Below are positions 1-11,185 of a DNA stretch of 64,000 bases, one piece after another. The DNA is from Chlamydoabsidia padenii. Taxonomy: Eukaryota; Mucoromycota; Mucoromycetes; Mucorales; Cunninghamellaceae. Under the pieces are notes generated by a model. The model was given only the letters and a program-made list of their open reading frames with translations. It was not told where the DNA came from and did no database searches. Positions within the stretch are counted from its first letter, which is position 1. Every line of letters begins with the position of its first letter. Made by a program: the position numbers and the translations under genes. Location: positions 806,001 to 870,000 of the forward strand of contig JAIWND010000013.1 in the NCBI GenBank assembly GCA_025330725.1. The letters are read 5' to 3'.

Positions 1-617
1 GACTTTGGTATGGATGGGGATGGGGTTGAACTAGAATATATTATAGATAGTTTATCCTCCTTACTTTGAAAAAAAAGAACAATCACAGAAATAAAAGATT
101 ATATATCATCTCATCTTTATGCAATGTGTCACCTGCCATATATATATTAACAAAATTGCTTGGCCTGATGTTGTTGTCTACTTCAAGAATAGGTAAGATG
201 GCACGGGGTGGGGATGACCTCTGGATGTGTCCAGTGGATGATAATGATTACATTGGGGTCGAAGAGCGGGGATGACTATTTTTGACTTTGATAGGGGAGA
301 TTCAATCTCCCTTTTTTTTTTTTTTTGTATTTTATTTTATCAATTTTCCTTCTTCTCTTCTTCCTTTCCTTTCCTTCTTTATCCTTATTTTTTTATTTTA
401 TTTTTTACACCACATTCGTTGGGATACTATAATTGGGGGTAATATGACTTGCTGTTGACATATAAACTTATACATTATGCTCACTTTTACTTTCTTCTCT
501 TTCCTTTCTTATCATATAGGTTATTAACAGTATAAACAGCGACAAAAAGAACACTCCTGCCATTATCTATATACACTAGCTGTTATTCTTCAGTAAACTT
601 TATTATCTCTCCGGAAC
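1..617. other. Upstream non-coding region
   Basis: No convincing gene is seen here. The stretch holds T-rich and CT-rich tracts (about 311-410 and 490-515) of the kind that precede most start codons in this window. It is probably the promoter and leader of the casein kinase gene that follows. The only open frame, near position 66, is short and looks random. Confidence 0.6.
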
Positions 618-2244
618 ATGACAGCACAACAGCAACAACAACAACAACAACAACAACAGCAACCATCCTCGTCAGCTGGGTCATCACATAATGTCGTTGG
701 TGTCCATTATCGAGTAGGGAAGAAGATCGGAGAAGGATCATTTGGTATCATTTACGAAGGTACTTTCTCATCCCATACACACATACACACACACACACTC
801 TCTCTCTTTACACATTTTAATGCCTTTTGTTCATCTATATTTATATATATAGGGACAAACTTGCTCAATAATCAACAAGTAGCTATCAAGTTTGAACCAA
901 GAAAAAGTGATGCACCTCAACTCCGTGATGAATATCGTACTTACAAGGTCATGGCTGGTACACCCGGGATCCCTGCGGCTTATTACTTTGGTAAGTAAAA
1001 ACTAGTGGAACTAGCTCTTGACTCTCTTTCTCACACTTTTTTTCTAATATAATAGGTCAAGAAGGTCTCCATAATATACTAGTGATCGATCTATTGGGTC
1101 CCAGTCTGGAAGATATGTTTGATATCTGTGGCCGCCGTTTCTCCATCAAAACCACTGCGATGTTGGCGAAACAAATGGTAAGATATTATTATGTCATTGG
1201 ATAATGTATTCTGATACCATTTTTTTTTTTTTTTTGTATAGGTAAGTCGGGTGGAAACCATCCATGAAAAGAACCTGATCTATCGAGACATTAAACCTGA
1301 TAACTTTTTGATTGGCAAACCTGGCACACCTTTGGCTAATCATATATACATGGTGGACTTTGGTATGGCGAAACTCTATCGGGATCCGAAAACAAGACAG
1401 CATATTCCTTACCGTGAACGTAAAAGTCTATCGGGAACCGCACGGTATATGAGTATCAACACTCATTTGGGCCGAGGTAAAAGAACAAAATCACATATAC
1501 AATAAGGGGCTAAAGGAATGACATCTCACTCTCTCTTTTAATATAGAGCAATCACGTCGGGATGACTTGGAGGCTTTGGGACATGTCTTTATGTACTTTT
1601 TACGTGGGTCTTTACCTTGGCAAGGACTCAAAGCGGCTACCAACAAACAAAAGTACGAAAAAATTGGCGAAAAGAAACAAACCAGTGCGATCAAGGATCT
1701 TGCTCAAGGCTACCCAGGTAAGAAACATCATCTCTTTGTCTACCAAGAATATCCATCACTCATTTTTTTTTTTGATAGAGGAATTCGCCATTTACTTGCA
1801 ATACGTACGGAAACTAGGATTTGAAGAAGCACCGGATTATGACTTTTTGCGGGAACTGTTTACCAAGGCGATCAAGAACATTGGCGAAACCGAAGACGAT
1901 GTATACGATTGGTGCCTATTAAACAATGGAAAAGGATGGGAGGTAATAATAGATATGGCTTAATTTGACATTCATTCCTTTACTCACCCTCATTCTACTT
2001 GTAGTCTCTTCCTAAACGGGCGAATCAACGACATGCCGCACAACAACGACATCCACCACAACAACATCATAAAAACACCACCGGGAAAAAAAAGAAACAA
2101 CGGGTGGATCAATCGAATGAACCTGAATCAACACAACCACAACCACAAACCACCAATCATGCTACGGCGCAGGATCACCAACGCAAGAAACAAAGTGGTT
2201 GGCAAAAATTCAAACATATCATCACTTGTGGTATCTGTAGTTAA
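618..2244 (+). CDS. Casein kinase 1 (YCK-like), 7 exons
   Basis: This is a serine/threonine protein kinase of the CK1 family, about 403 aa. Exons are 618-759, 853-990, 1056-1177, 1242-1476, 1547-1717, 1779-1942 and 2005-2244, and their lengths sum to an open frame. A poly-Gln run (residues 4-15) precedes the glycine-rich loop [14 protein letters not shown] (about 35-48). The catalytic loop [12 protein letters not shown], the DFG motif (VDFGMAK) and the CK1-specific run from [10 protein letters not shown] through [20 protein letters not shown] are all intact. The tail is Gln/His/Lys-rich and ends CGICS. Membrane-bound fungal CK1 kinases (Yck1/2) are palmitoylated at C-terminal cysteines, so plasma-membrane anchoring is plausible, but that is inference. 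The ATG follows a CT-rich leader. The family call is secure; the exact ortholog is not. Confidence 0.93.
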
Positions 2245-3054
2245 TCATCCCCCTCCCTCCCTCTCTTTAATAGTAACAATCAGACTCTTTGTTTTAGCCT
2301 AGTTTTAATAATAGATCACTTACTCCTTTCCATATATATATCTCTGTGTTGATATATATTTATATGCAATCTGCGATTGCCTTTTTATCCTTTATATCTC
2401 TCTTTTTTTACTATAATAAAGTCTTTTTTTTTTTTTGTTAACTGAAATGTCATTTATTCTACATGCTTGACCGATCAGTATTGAATCGACGGCCAAATAT
2501 CCCCCCTCAAAAAAAAAAAAGTTTGTCAATATGTCTTTATTTGGGGTGGTTAGAGGTGAATGTGGAGAAGAAATCTAACGGGGGTTCAATCGACGGCGGC
2601 TGGGTTTGATTTTAAGAGAATTGTGCAAATGCAGCCTCTTTTTGAAACCAATGTACTGAATGATTTGTACCCATAGTAAAAGTAAAGTGGGGATTCGCCT
2701 AGGGCATTATTATCAATGAGAATTGGCATGCCGAGTCTATTTTGTTTAAATTTGGAATGGAGTCGTGATTTAGTCATTTTATCACAATAGGGACAGCAGT
2801 ATCCCTTTCCAGAGTACATGAGCAATTTAAAGTATCTAGTATTTTTGGAGCTTTATTGATGTGAATATAAACAATTTGAAGTATGAGATTGTGTGCATGA
2901 TAGTTGTAATATAAAAAAAAAAGATATATCAAGTGAAGAGAGTAAACTAGTGTAGGGGAGACAAAAAAAAAAAAAGGTGTGATAGTATAGTACAGTTAAT
3001 TAAGAAGATAGGAAGAGGTGTGGGGCCATTAATAGAATTGTCGTAAAACGTTGG
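2245..3054. other. Convergent intergenic region
   Basis: This lies between the 3' ends of the kinase and cyclin genes. AATAAA-like signals sit near 2415-2420, and A/T runs follow. An open frame of about 79 codons on the minus strand (2586-2825) contains CCPYC but has no supporting promoter or partner exon, so I do not call it a gene. Confidence 0.5.
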
Positions 3055-4495
3055 TCAAGGAGGACTTGGCTGGGAGTCCTCGTGATGTGAATGCCCATTC
3101 GTATATCCGTTTCGTAATGTTGATTTAGTATGTCCATTTCGTCGATGGACAGGAGAGTGGTGATGATTGAGTGAGACTGGACTTGCTGAATTCGAAGAAT
3201 CGCTACCATTCTATACCAACAAACAATGATTTAGTATAATGGACGTACCATTTTTTCCCTCCATCAAATGTTACCTGTACAAAGTTCGGATCGGTATATA
3301 AACAAGCAATGTCACCAACAATTTCTAATCCAATAAGCAACTGTATGAATGATGTGGCCCTTTATATATACATACTGGATGTTTATACTCTATCTACCTG
3401 CAAGTAATCCTGGTTCTTGTTCCAATGTCCTTCCCCAAATGGTATCTGTTCCTGTTGGTATCGCTTTATTCTCCGCTTTATAGGCCAAGAGCATACACGC
3501 CGCAGCGATCATTTGTGGATCATAGATTAAACAGAGTGGTAGTCGTAAACTAAAAGATGGATCAAAATCAAATGTTAGTAAAGTATAATTGTCTTTTTTT
3601 TTTATACCACAGCGATTTTGTTTTTGTTTTGTTTTACCTATCATTTGCAAATCCATAGCTAGCCAGTATCACATTTTCGGGAGCTAGTACATCACCATGG
3701 TGAGAGTGGGGAACAATCAAGTTAAAAAAGAGTAATAATGATAATGATAGACAGATTATGATACATTACCATCTAGTTCCGTAGCAAATTCAAGTACCAA
3801 TTGTTGAGGATGTTCCACTGTCATATCAAAGCATAATGATTCAAGTAAAAATCGTTCATACCATAATATTGCTGATCGCCAGGTTACAAACAACTGGTTG
3901 AAAGAGGTTAATTTGTCAAATCCTAATTTACAATTCAATCTACACACACACACACACACACCCTTTACCTGTTGCTTTTCTTCATTCGAGTTGCTCCGAC
4001 TGTATAGAGTAGTTAGACAGGCTGAGGTGACATCGTTGACTTTTCGTGAGGATTCTTCCACTTTACATGCCAAATAAACACACGCCCCAGCTACTTGCTA
4101 CAATATAAAAATCAAAGAGTGTTCAGTGTGAGCGTCCTATTTTACCATTAAAAGATGGGTTCATTTTGTAACTTGCGTTCATATTGTGATCCTTGAATGA
4201 GCACCGCATATAAAACCTATGAAAGTAAACCATCGCAGTAGCAACAGTGATTTGTGGTCTACAACAATAAATAAACAAAAAGGTTAGTCTTTACCAAATA
4301 CACGATTTTGCTTTTATATACTTACACTTGTAGTCGACAGCCAACTGTTTGTATATAAGCACAACCTTGAGCCCTTTTACTTTGTTCTTGTAAGACAGAT
4401 GCACCATGGTTTACAATAGTCGGTGCCATATGGAGTTCCTCTCTTGTAAAAAACCACTAGGGTAATCCATCCAACCACCACACAACAACAACAAC

Positions 4496-4530
<35 letters not shown>

Positions 4531-4605
4531 CAGAATGTTAGTAAATGAGTGTTCTATTTTTCTTCTTTATTATATATATATATATATCTAGTTTACCTGT
4601 TCCAT
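3055..4605 (-). CDS. Cyclin K/T-like transcriptional cyclin, 9 exons
   Basis: This is a cyclin-box protein of about 301 aa, most like cyclins K/T (partners of Cdk9/Cdk12-type kinases that phosphorylate the RNA polymerase II tail). Exons on the minus strand are 4605-4597 (only nine bases, Met-Glu-Gln), 4456-4326, 4258 to about 4146, about 4093-3969, 3893-3770, 3683-3638, 3549-3398, 3324-3275 and 3210-3055. Protein signatures include WFFTREEL at the start, TVATAMVYFHRFYMR, the cyclin-box core ACVYLACKVEE, and LLESLCFDMTVEHPQQL, followed by MIAAACMLLAYK in the second cyclin fold. The tail is short and His/Ser/Asn-rich. The junction between exons 3 and 4 is ambiguous because several AGs are closely spaced (4098, 4094, 4091). 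A GGCGGGATTTGAA motif lies about 106 bp upstream in the same orientation. Confidence 0.88.
4483..4528. repeat. (AAC)n/(AAT)n microsatellite
   Basis: A run of AAC units passes into about ten AAT units. It lies in the first intron of the cyclin gene. Confidence 0.85.
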
Positions 4606-5162
4606 GTTTTCGTAATAATAAAGTTGTAGGAAAAGAGAGAAGTGTATCAGTGAAAGAAAAGGGACTTCAAAAAAAAAAAAAGCACACCTCCACCCGAGTT
4701 TGATTTGATTTTCAAATCCCGCCTGGCCAATGGATTTTTCTCCTGTTCTTCCAAAAACGAATTGGGCATATCAATGGAAATCCCACCACCAAAGAAGCAC
4801 CTTCTTCCTCAAAAAGTGATAACAGGGTTTGTCTTGACCATAACTTGATTCGATCGTCATTTCAAAAAGATATATGTGTTTTTTCTTCTTCTTCTTCTTC
4901 TTCTGCCGGGAAAGCCCCGTAGCCGGTCAGATCCATACTACCTTCTTAATATAGTCTTCATTAAAAGGGAATAGGCCAATCATATGTACAAATGGAATAA
5001 ATCAAAAGGTACCATCGATGAAGAGTATCCGTCAAGCGGTACTGAGATTGATCCGACCCGACGCTGTGTTTAAAATTGCATTTATAAAAATATCCCAGCG
5101 CCCCTCTTTTTTTTTCTTTCTTTCTTTTCTCTCTCTCTCTCTCTCTTCTTTCTTTATTAAAC
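4606..5162. other. Divergent promoter region, cyclin / epoxide hydrolase
   Basis: This 557-bp space separates two divergent starts. It holds the exact GCGGGATTTGAA motif at 4711-4723, a CTT repeat near 4885-4902 and a long CT tract (5103-5155) just before the hydrolase ATG. No gene is seen. Confidence 0.6.
4711..4723 (-). promoter_or_regulatory. GCGGGATTTGAA motif (exact)
   Basis: It reads GGCGGGATTTGAA on the minus strand, about 106 bp before the cyclin ATG at 4605 and in the same orientation as the gene. It is one of nine exact copies in the window. Confidence 0.6.
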
Positions 5163-6184
5163 ATGATTGCACCATTCGACATTCCCACTCTAACGAAAAA
5201 TGATATGACACGACTTTACGATCGTCTTGATAATGGTACTCTGCCTCAAGAATTAACACTTCAAACAGGTGATGGCTGGGCATATGGGACACCAAGGAAT
5301 GCGTTGGAACCTCTCGTACACCATTGGCGAAACAAGTTTGACTGGGAACCCGTCCGAACTGAACTGAATCAATGGCATCACTACCAGTGGGAAAGCAATC
5401 AAGGGCTAAAGGTGCACTTTATACATGAACCTTCCAAGCATCCTAATGCCATTCCTTTGGTTTTACTTCACGGCTGGCCATCTACTTTTTACGAGTTTCA
5501 CAAAGTGATAAATCCATTACGCGATGATACTAGTCAGGTAAACTGAGATAGGGTGATGGAAGACAACAACAACAAAAAAGGACCATGATACTAATTAATT
5601 ATTTGTAGCCTTATCATGTCATTGTACCTAGCTTACCTGGTTACGGCTTCTCTGATCCCCCTACGACCCCTGGCTTTGGTATTAATCAAATGGGTGACAT
5701 TTTGAATGAACTTATACTGGCACTTGGCTACTCAAAATATGGTAAAACCTCTTTACGATGATCATTTGACTTTTTCTTCTTCTGCTGACTTGTCTTTCTT
5801 TATATATAGTTGCATTTGGGACAGACTGGGGATCGATAATAGTACAATATATGGGATCTCAACATCATCAACATTGCTCAGCTATTCTTTGTACTCTCTT
5901 TGGTACCAAACCACCTCTTCCCACGCTATCTAATCTCTGGCATCATCCTACCAAAGTAGCAAGATTTCTTCTGGCTCACAAGGTGCTTGGGTTTGATCAA
6001 GTATATGGAAAGGACACATTCAAGACAATGGGTGGGAACTTTGTCGATGCGAATACAAATGCGGATGCAGGGTATCGAGCCATTCAAGCTACTCGTCCTT
6101 ATTCCTTGGCTTATGGATTAGCCGATAGTCCTATTGGTTTACTAGGTAAGGATGGGATTTCATCCTCATCACTCTCATTACTCA

Positions 6185-6223
<39 letters not shown>

Positions 6224-6768
6224 CCTGGGGTTAGGTTGGATGTTGGAGAAGTATCACGAATGGACAGATCATGGTGACGATAAAAATCCATCTTCTGGTT
6301 TACCTGATACCATCTCACCCGACGAATTCTTAACTCAGGTTACAATTTACTGGCTCACCAACACCATGTCATCTTCCATTCGCCTGTATTATGAATTCTT
6401 CCATCGATTACAATTACCTTCAACTTCCATTAATCTTCGTGTCCCATTTGGTATCAGTTTATTCAAATATGAACTGGCTAGTAAGTCTCCAGTACGATGG
6501 GCACATACAGTATCAATATACTCATTACTTTTTTTTTTTCTTTCTTTTTGTTATATAGGAGTACCCAAAGAATGGATAGAAATGGTAGGTGATCTTGCTT
6601 ATTTTGCTAATCATCCTGTGGTAAGTTGAATAGGATTATAACATTGAATACATCGTTACTAACTGTGGTTTTTTATAGGGTGGTCATTTTGCTGCACTGG
6701 AAACCCCCGACTTGCTGGTGTCTGACCTACAATCCTTTGGAAAGAAGATTCGATACACGTTGGAATAG
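5163..6768 (+). CDS. Epoxide hydrolase (EHN-type alpha/beta hydrolase), 6 exons
   Basis: This is an alpha/beta-hydrolase of about 413 aa of the microsomal/juvenile-hormone type epoxide hydrolase family, which opens epoxides to diols through an Asp nucleophile. Exons are 5163-5537, 5609-5741, 5810-6145, 6235-6480, 6559-6620 and 6679-6768. The N-terminal EHN domain covers about residues 1-90. The oxyanion motif is HGWPST (about 101-106), the nucleophile elbow is GTDWGS with Asp near 175, and the catalytic His lies in GGHFAALE near 387. The family usually has GGDWGS at the elbow, and the Thr here is a mild change. I see no signal peptide, so the enzyme is probably cytosolic. The intron before exon 4 carries a 35-T run. 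The substrate is unknown. Confidence 0.92.
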
Positions 6769-7042
6769 TCCTTCTTATTGTAAATAGACGTTTTCTTGTA
6801 TTTCTAGTATATAATAATTTGATTTATTACCCTACCAATAAAGCGATCGATGTAGTGTACACTCAAAGCATGCTGCATTATGTATCCTGTCATTTGTATT
6901 TAATCCCCGGCTGATGGATAGAGCTCGATTCTGATTGGCTCTTGTTATTTTTTTTTTTTGAAAAAATAAAAACTGGCTGGGAAAGTCACCCGCGCGCTCT
7001 ATTCTCACTTCTCTCTTTCCTTTTTTTTTTTACACATTCATC

Positions 7043-7348
7043 ATGGACGAAAACTCATCTCCTGTATCTACACCAAGCAGTACCAATGTAAGTTAAACAC
7101 CATTGTCCGATCAAATGACTTTTTACTGATCCTTCTCCTTTTGAACCCTCTAGTCCTCTCCTATTCATCATACCAGTTATGATTTAATATCCCCCCTTCA
7201 AGCGAAAACGAATAAAGCAAGATATGAAGTAAGTAAACTCACACTCGATCGCCATGATACTCACTGATTCACTTTTATATGTATAGGTATTATCAGACAC
7301 CAAGGTATGAAATGAACGTTTATCCTTTGTAGTGACTAGGTATACTCA

Positions 7349-7399
<51 letters not shown>

Positions 7400-7975
7400 C
7401 ATTTGATCTTTTAGAAACATTCTACTACGATATCCTCACCAGTACGCAGTCCACTAAGTGACAAGAATGCCAGCACAATCATCTCACCTCATCAACACAA
7501 ACAACGTCCACTGTCACCAGTAACAAAACACTCACCTACATTAACAAAACAACCCTCCACCAAACGAACAACCGACTCTACCACTTCTGACAAACCTTTT
7601 ATAAAATCACCCTCACCCTCACCTTCCTCCTGCTCCTCCTCTTCCTCTCATGACCAACTCCAGATCACAGAAATTCAAACTTTACAACAAGAACTGGATA
7701 GTTGGACAGCCAAAGTAAGAATGGAACGACAACGATCGGCAGCCATGCTGACTTGGGAAAAAACCATGACCGACCTGATACAACAATACAAGAAAATTCA
7801 GTTGGAATTGGATGATACAGTGGATATATTGGTGGATTATGAAAAGGTCAGCGCGGATCTGGCCAAGGACGAGGCACTCGTACAGGAAAAGCAACGACAG
7901 GTGGACCTCTTGATGAATCTGGTACCAGAACGAATTTTTAAAATCCAAGAACTGAAGCAACAATTGGGTCAATAA
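7043..7975 (+). CDS. Hypothetical coiled-coil protein, 4 exons
   Basis: I do not recognise this protein of about 232 aa. Exons are 7043-7087, 7154-7228, 7287-7304 (18 nt) and 7415-7975, all phase 0. The N-terminal half is low in complexity and rich in Ser/Pro/Thr, with several SP sites (SSPVRSPLSDKN, KQRPLSPVTK) that suit proline-directed kinases. From about residue 120 to the end it is a long charged helix with heptad character (ITEIQTLQQELDSW, then LAKDEALVQEKQRQVDLL). Such a layout is common in spindle, kinetochore or septin-associated proteins, but that is only inference. The intron before the last exon has a 46-T tract. The gene sits between the epoxide hydrolase and the Rieske gene, all on the plus strand. 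Confidence 0.72.
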
Positions 7976-8127
7976 AGATAATCTCTGTTTAGTAGTAGCT
8001 TATATATATATATATATCAATAAAATACAATATAATAAATTATGGTATGGTGTATATCAGGTGATATCAATCATTTGTCTTCTTTGAAACACATATGATA
8101 GAGACAATGACCAAAGGTGTGTATGTA

Positions 8128-8140
8128 GGCGGGATTTGAA
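8128..8140 (+). promoter_or_regulatory. GCGGGATTTGAA motif (exact)
   Basis: GGCGGGATTTGAA lies 63 bp before the ATG at 8203, in the same orientation as the gene. Confidence 0.6.
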
Positions 8141-8202
8141 AATATTCTATTTTAGTTGTTTTGGGGGACGGTCTCCTTTTCTTTTCCTCTCTTTCAACAA
8201 CA

Positions 8203-9440
8203 ATGGGGAAAAAGGGACAATTCTCACTCTTTGAAAGCTATGCTTCTTCTCTCAATCAGAATGAAGATTATGGTAATAAAAATAGTATTAAGAGTATATT
8301 ATATCAAACTGCTACTAACTTGACTCTTTATCTTACAATAGACGATAATACACCACTGCCTGACTCGATGGTATGGTATATTAATTCATAATAGGAAGAT
8401 AAGGATACATATTAAAGTATATTAATGATCATTTTTATATACAGAGAACGTCGACTTTATTGGAACAAATTGGCAAAGAACGGTCTTGGACGGATGAACA
8501 AGTAGACGAAGATATTGCCATCCTTGAAAAGAATCGGCTTTACCTTGTAAGTACGATAAACGGAACCAATGCCTTTGTGTTACTCATCGATTTTTTTTTT
8601 TTTTTTTGGGCGGGGGGTGAATAGGTGCGTGATCTGCGGGTGTTATCAAATCAAAGTTGGGAAGTGATTGGTATTCTTCCTTTGGTACGTGATTTACTTC
8701 GACAAGCCATCAATCCAAACTGGACGAAACAACAAACGACGAACGATTCTATGGATAGTATGATAGATTCGGATTATAACAAGGTGGAAAAGAAGAAGAA
8801 AAAGAAAGAAAAGAAGGAAAAGAAAAAGAAGATGGGTGAACCTGTTGTATTTGGTGGAAGAGACGAACTGGCTTTGGCGTCCAATCTTGATCCTAGTATC
8901 TTGGCTTCTTCTCCAGATGTTATGAATGACGTGCTTAGTGAAGATCCCGAAACCATCAGAAACACTATTCGGAATGGCTCGATTGATGTGGGTAAAGAAG
9001 AAAGCTTGGAACAAGAACATTTGAATGGTAGCAACAACAATGGTGACCAACAAAAGAAATCCGTCTCCTTCTCGGGTACTCTTCCTTCTGACAAGAACAA
9101 GGTTTGTGATAGTAGTGATGATAGTTCTTCCTCTTCCTCTTCCAGTAGCTCCGATGATGATAACTCGCAACCAAAGAAACAACAATCATTGTCTTCTTCT
9201 TTTGGTGTTCGTCCTATTAAAACTGTTGGTCCTAATCGTATTCAAGTCAAGACGGCTACTGGTAATGTATATGAATGTGATCGATTCTGTCCTCATAAAG
9301 GTGTCGATTTATCTACTTGGGGTCAAGTCTTGGGTAATACTTTGGTCTGCACTAAACATAACTGGCGCTTTGGGTTGGATGGTGATGGGCTTGGTAACAA
9401 GGGACGAACTGTGCATCCATGCAAAGTCAATGATTGGTAG
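8203..9440 (+). CDS. Rieske [2Fe-2S] domain protein with helical N-terminal domain
   Basis: The protein is about 338 aa, from exons 8203-8272, 8342-8370, 8445-8546 and 8625-9440. The N-terminal part (about 1-95) is helical and includes LLEQIGKERSWTDEQVDEDI and SWEVIGILPLVRDLLRQAI. It is followed by a Lys-rich stretch, an acidic middle and a run of ten Ser residues next to Asp (about 215-232). The last 65 residues carry a Rieske centre: Cys289-Pro-His291, a 17-residue spacer and Cys309-Thr-Lys-His312, which fits the C-x-H...C-x-x-H pattern for a 2Fe-2S cluster. The protein ends only 26 residues after the last ligand, so the domain is short. No oxygenase or cytochrome-b partner is seen and no signal peptide is evident. 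The function is unknown; a soluble redox or sensing role is possible. Confidence 0.85.
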
Positions 9441-9602
9441 ATAAATATATTATGTCTTTTAGTATAGCTTCTATCCAATTGATTATTTACAAAAATAAAA
9501 CTAGTATAATCCTTCAAATATCATTTGTTTATTCGTTTATACATTATAAAGGGAGGAGGGGGATCTATTCTATTAAATACATGGAGAGAGGGGGGAGAGA
9601 TT

Positions 9603-10089
9603 CTATTTCTTCTTGGGCAAACCAATGGATTTGAGTTCTTCACCCTTCTTGTATTGTTCTAACCAGCTAAGGATATACCTGTTCATATGTATAAAGGGAA
9701 TGAGAGGTCAGTCTTTACTTTTTTTTTTAAAAAAAAAAACTGTCATGACTTACTTTCGTTGTTTGGTAGGAATCCCCATATCAGTCTTCATTACACGGCT
9801 GTTGGTGGTGAATAAAGAGTCCCAGGTCTACAAAGATTATTAGTAACCAATAAAGTACTTTGCCTGTTGTTGTTTTTATACATACCTCGAATTTCCCACT
9901 GAATTCTTCACAGCCTCGACCGATCTTTTTCAAAAAGTCTCCCACTTCTTTGACATCACCTATAATAAAAAAATATATTGGTTAATCAACTGTTAGCAAG
10001 TGACATTACTACTTACCACGAGGAGCAGGAATGGATGTAATGGTTTCGGTATGGATGAGTCGTGCAGCTTGTCGGAGAGGGGACAGCAT
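9603..10089 (-). CDS. Mitochondrial small ribosomal subunit protein mS41 (IGR motif)
   Basis: This is a 98-aa protein from exons 10089-10017, 9959-9886, 9827-9754 and 9678-9603 on the minus strand. It carries the IGR motif (FLKKIGRGCEEF, about residues 33-44) and the family tail TTNSRVMKTDMGIPTKQRK, matching yeast Fyv4, now named mS41 of the mitochondrial 37S subunit. The N-terminus MLSPLRQAARLIHTET is basic and fits a mitochondrial presequence. The length is typical of the family core. A TCGGGATTTGAA motif lies about 70 bp upstream in reverse orientation. Confidence 0.85.
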
Positions 10090-11185
10090 TTTTTTTTTCA
10101 ATGAAAAGAGAGAGAGAGAAAAAATAAACAAAGTGGCAAACGAAAGAAAAATATATGTCGGGATTTGAATAGTGTCATTTCAAATGTATGGTGTGAGGGC
10201 TACTGTAGATAAAAGTTACTTGGATCATATAAGAACATATTACCAATGTGCCAATTGTGTGTTTGTCTTTTAATGTATATCAATGCATGATACGTAGGAC
10301 ATTACAAAATGATGAGGTAAATGATCGTACTGTATTGGCGATGCATATTCACGGTCAGTTCCCTTTTATGGATGGAATCCTGCCAGGACACTTTGTTTAA
10401 GGATTACAAAATAAATCTATACTATAGGTTATCACTAACCATCATTTAGCTTGTTATGGTTCATACATCATTACGTATGATTGTTACTACCTTTCCCTTT
10501 ACATTTTTCTAATTAGCTACGTACTGCTTCGTGCGGTATTTGAAACTCGTTTCTTTTTCAGGTGATGAACTCCGATAGACAAAAAAAAAAAAAAAAAAAA
10601 AAAAAAGTCCACTCGACCCCCTATCTTCAGATGAGGCAATTACTCATGATGAACCTCTTGCATCATAACAGGACCCTGACTGAATTCGAATACTGGGCAA
10701 GTAGTTCGGATAAAAGTTTACTGAATGAGATCGCCAGCCATCAAATTTGATGTTCCACTGTGTAACTAACTGCGTAGTAAAACCTTCCAAAGTGACATGA
10801 ACTCCGATATCCGGTCCACCAATGAATGTAGCCACTTTCCTGACTCACCCGTTTGTTCTTCCTTCCCGTCTATCCCACGCTAATTTTCAATTTGCATGGA
10901 CAAGTAGACTATTTTGTAGTAAGGAAGATGAAACTAGGTCAAGTGGAAAAGTAAGTTTAGCGGGATCATCCTGGGGAACCTAAAAAGTCTTATATTTGAC
11001 TTTTTTCAGTACATTATCGGAATTTCAATTCAAACTTTTTATTTTATTTTACCATATGACCACTAGTTCTATTTTTTATTTTTTTACTTCTTTCTTCCGT
11101 CTATTTCCTTGAACCAAACACCTTTCCTTCTTCTTTTATATATAACTATACATAACTATATACACTACTACTACTCACTTTACTT
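10090..11185. other. Intergenic region
   Basis: This is the divergent space between mS41 and the GATA gene. It has AT-rich promoter-like sequence, an A-run at 10580-10604 and TATA-like sequence just before 11186. Two short frames near 10562-10835, one on each strand, have low-quality composition and no splice partners. No gene is called. Confidence 0.5.
10159..10169 (+). promoter_or_regulatory. GCGGGATTTGAA motif (first base differs)
   Basis: CGGGATTTGAA lies 70 bp upstream of the mS41 ATG, in reverse orientation relative to the gene. Confidence 0.5.

Noticed and set aside
66..275. Short plus-strand frame near the left edge
   Set aside because: It is AT-rich, has no splice partners, no homology I recognise and no promoter pattern.
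2586..2825. Minus-strand frame containing CCPYC
   Set aside because: A zinc-finger-like stub only; no second Cys/His pair of a known finger, no upstream exon, and it lies in a 3' intergenic region.
8694..9185. Long minus-strand frames opposite the Rieske gene
   Set aside because: They mirror the Lys/Ser codon runs of the real gene; low-complexity shadow frames.
10562..10835. Two opposing frames of about 60 codons
   Set aside because: Random composition, one starts in a poly-A run, and no coding signal continues on either side.
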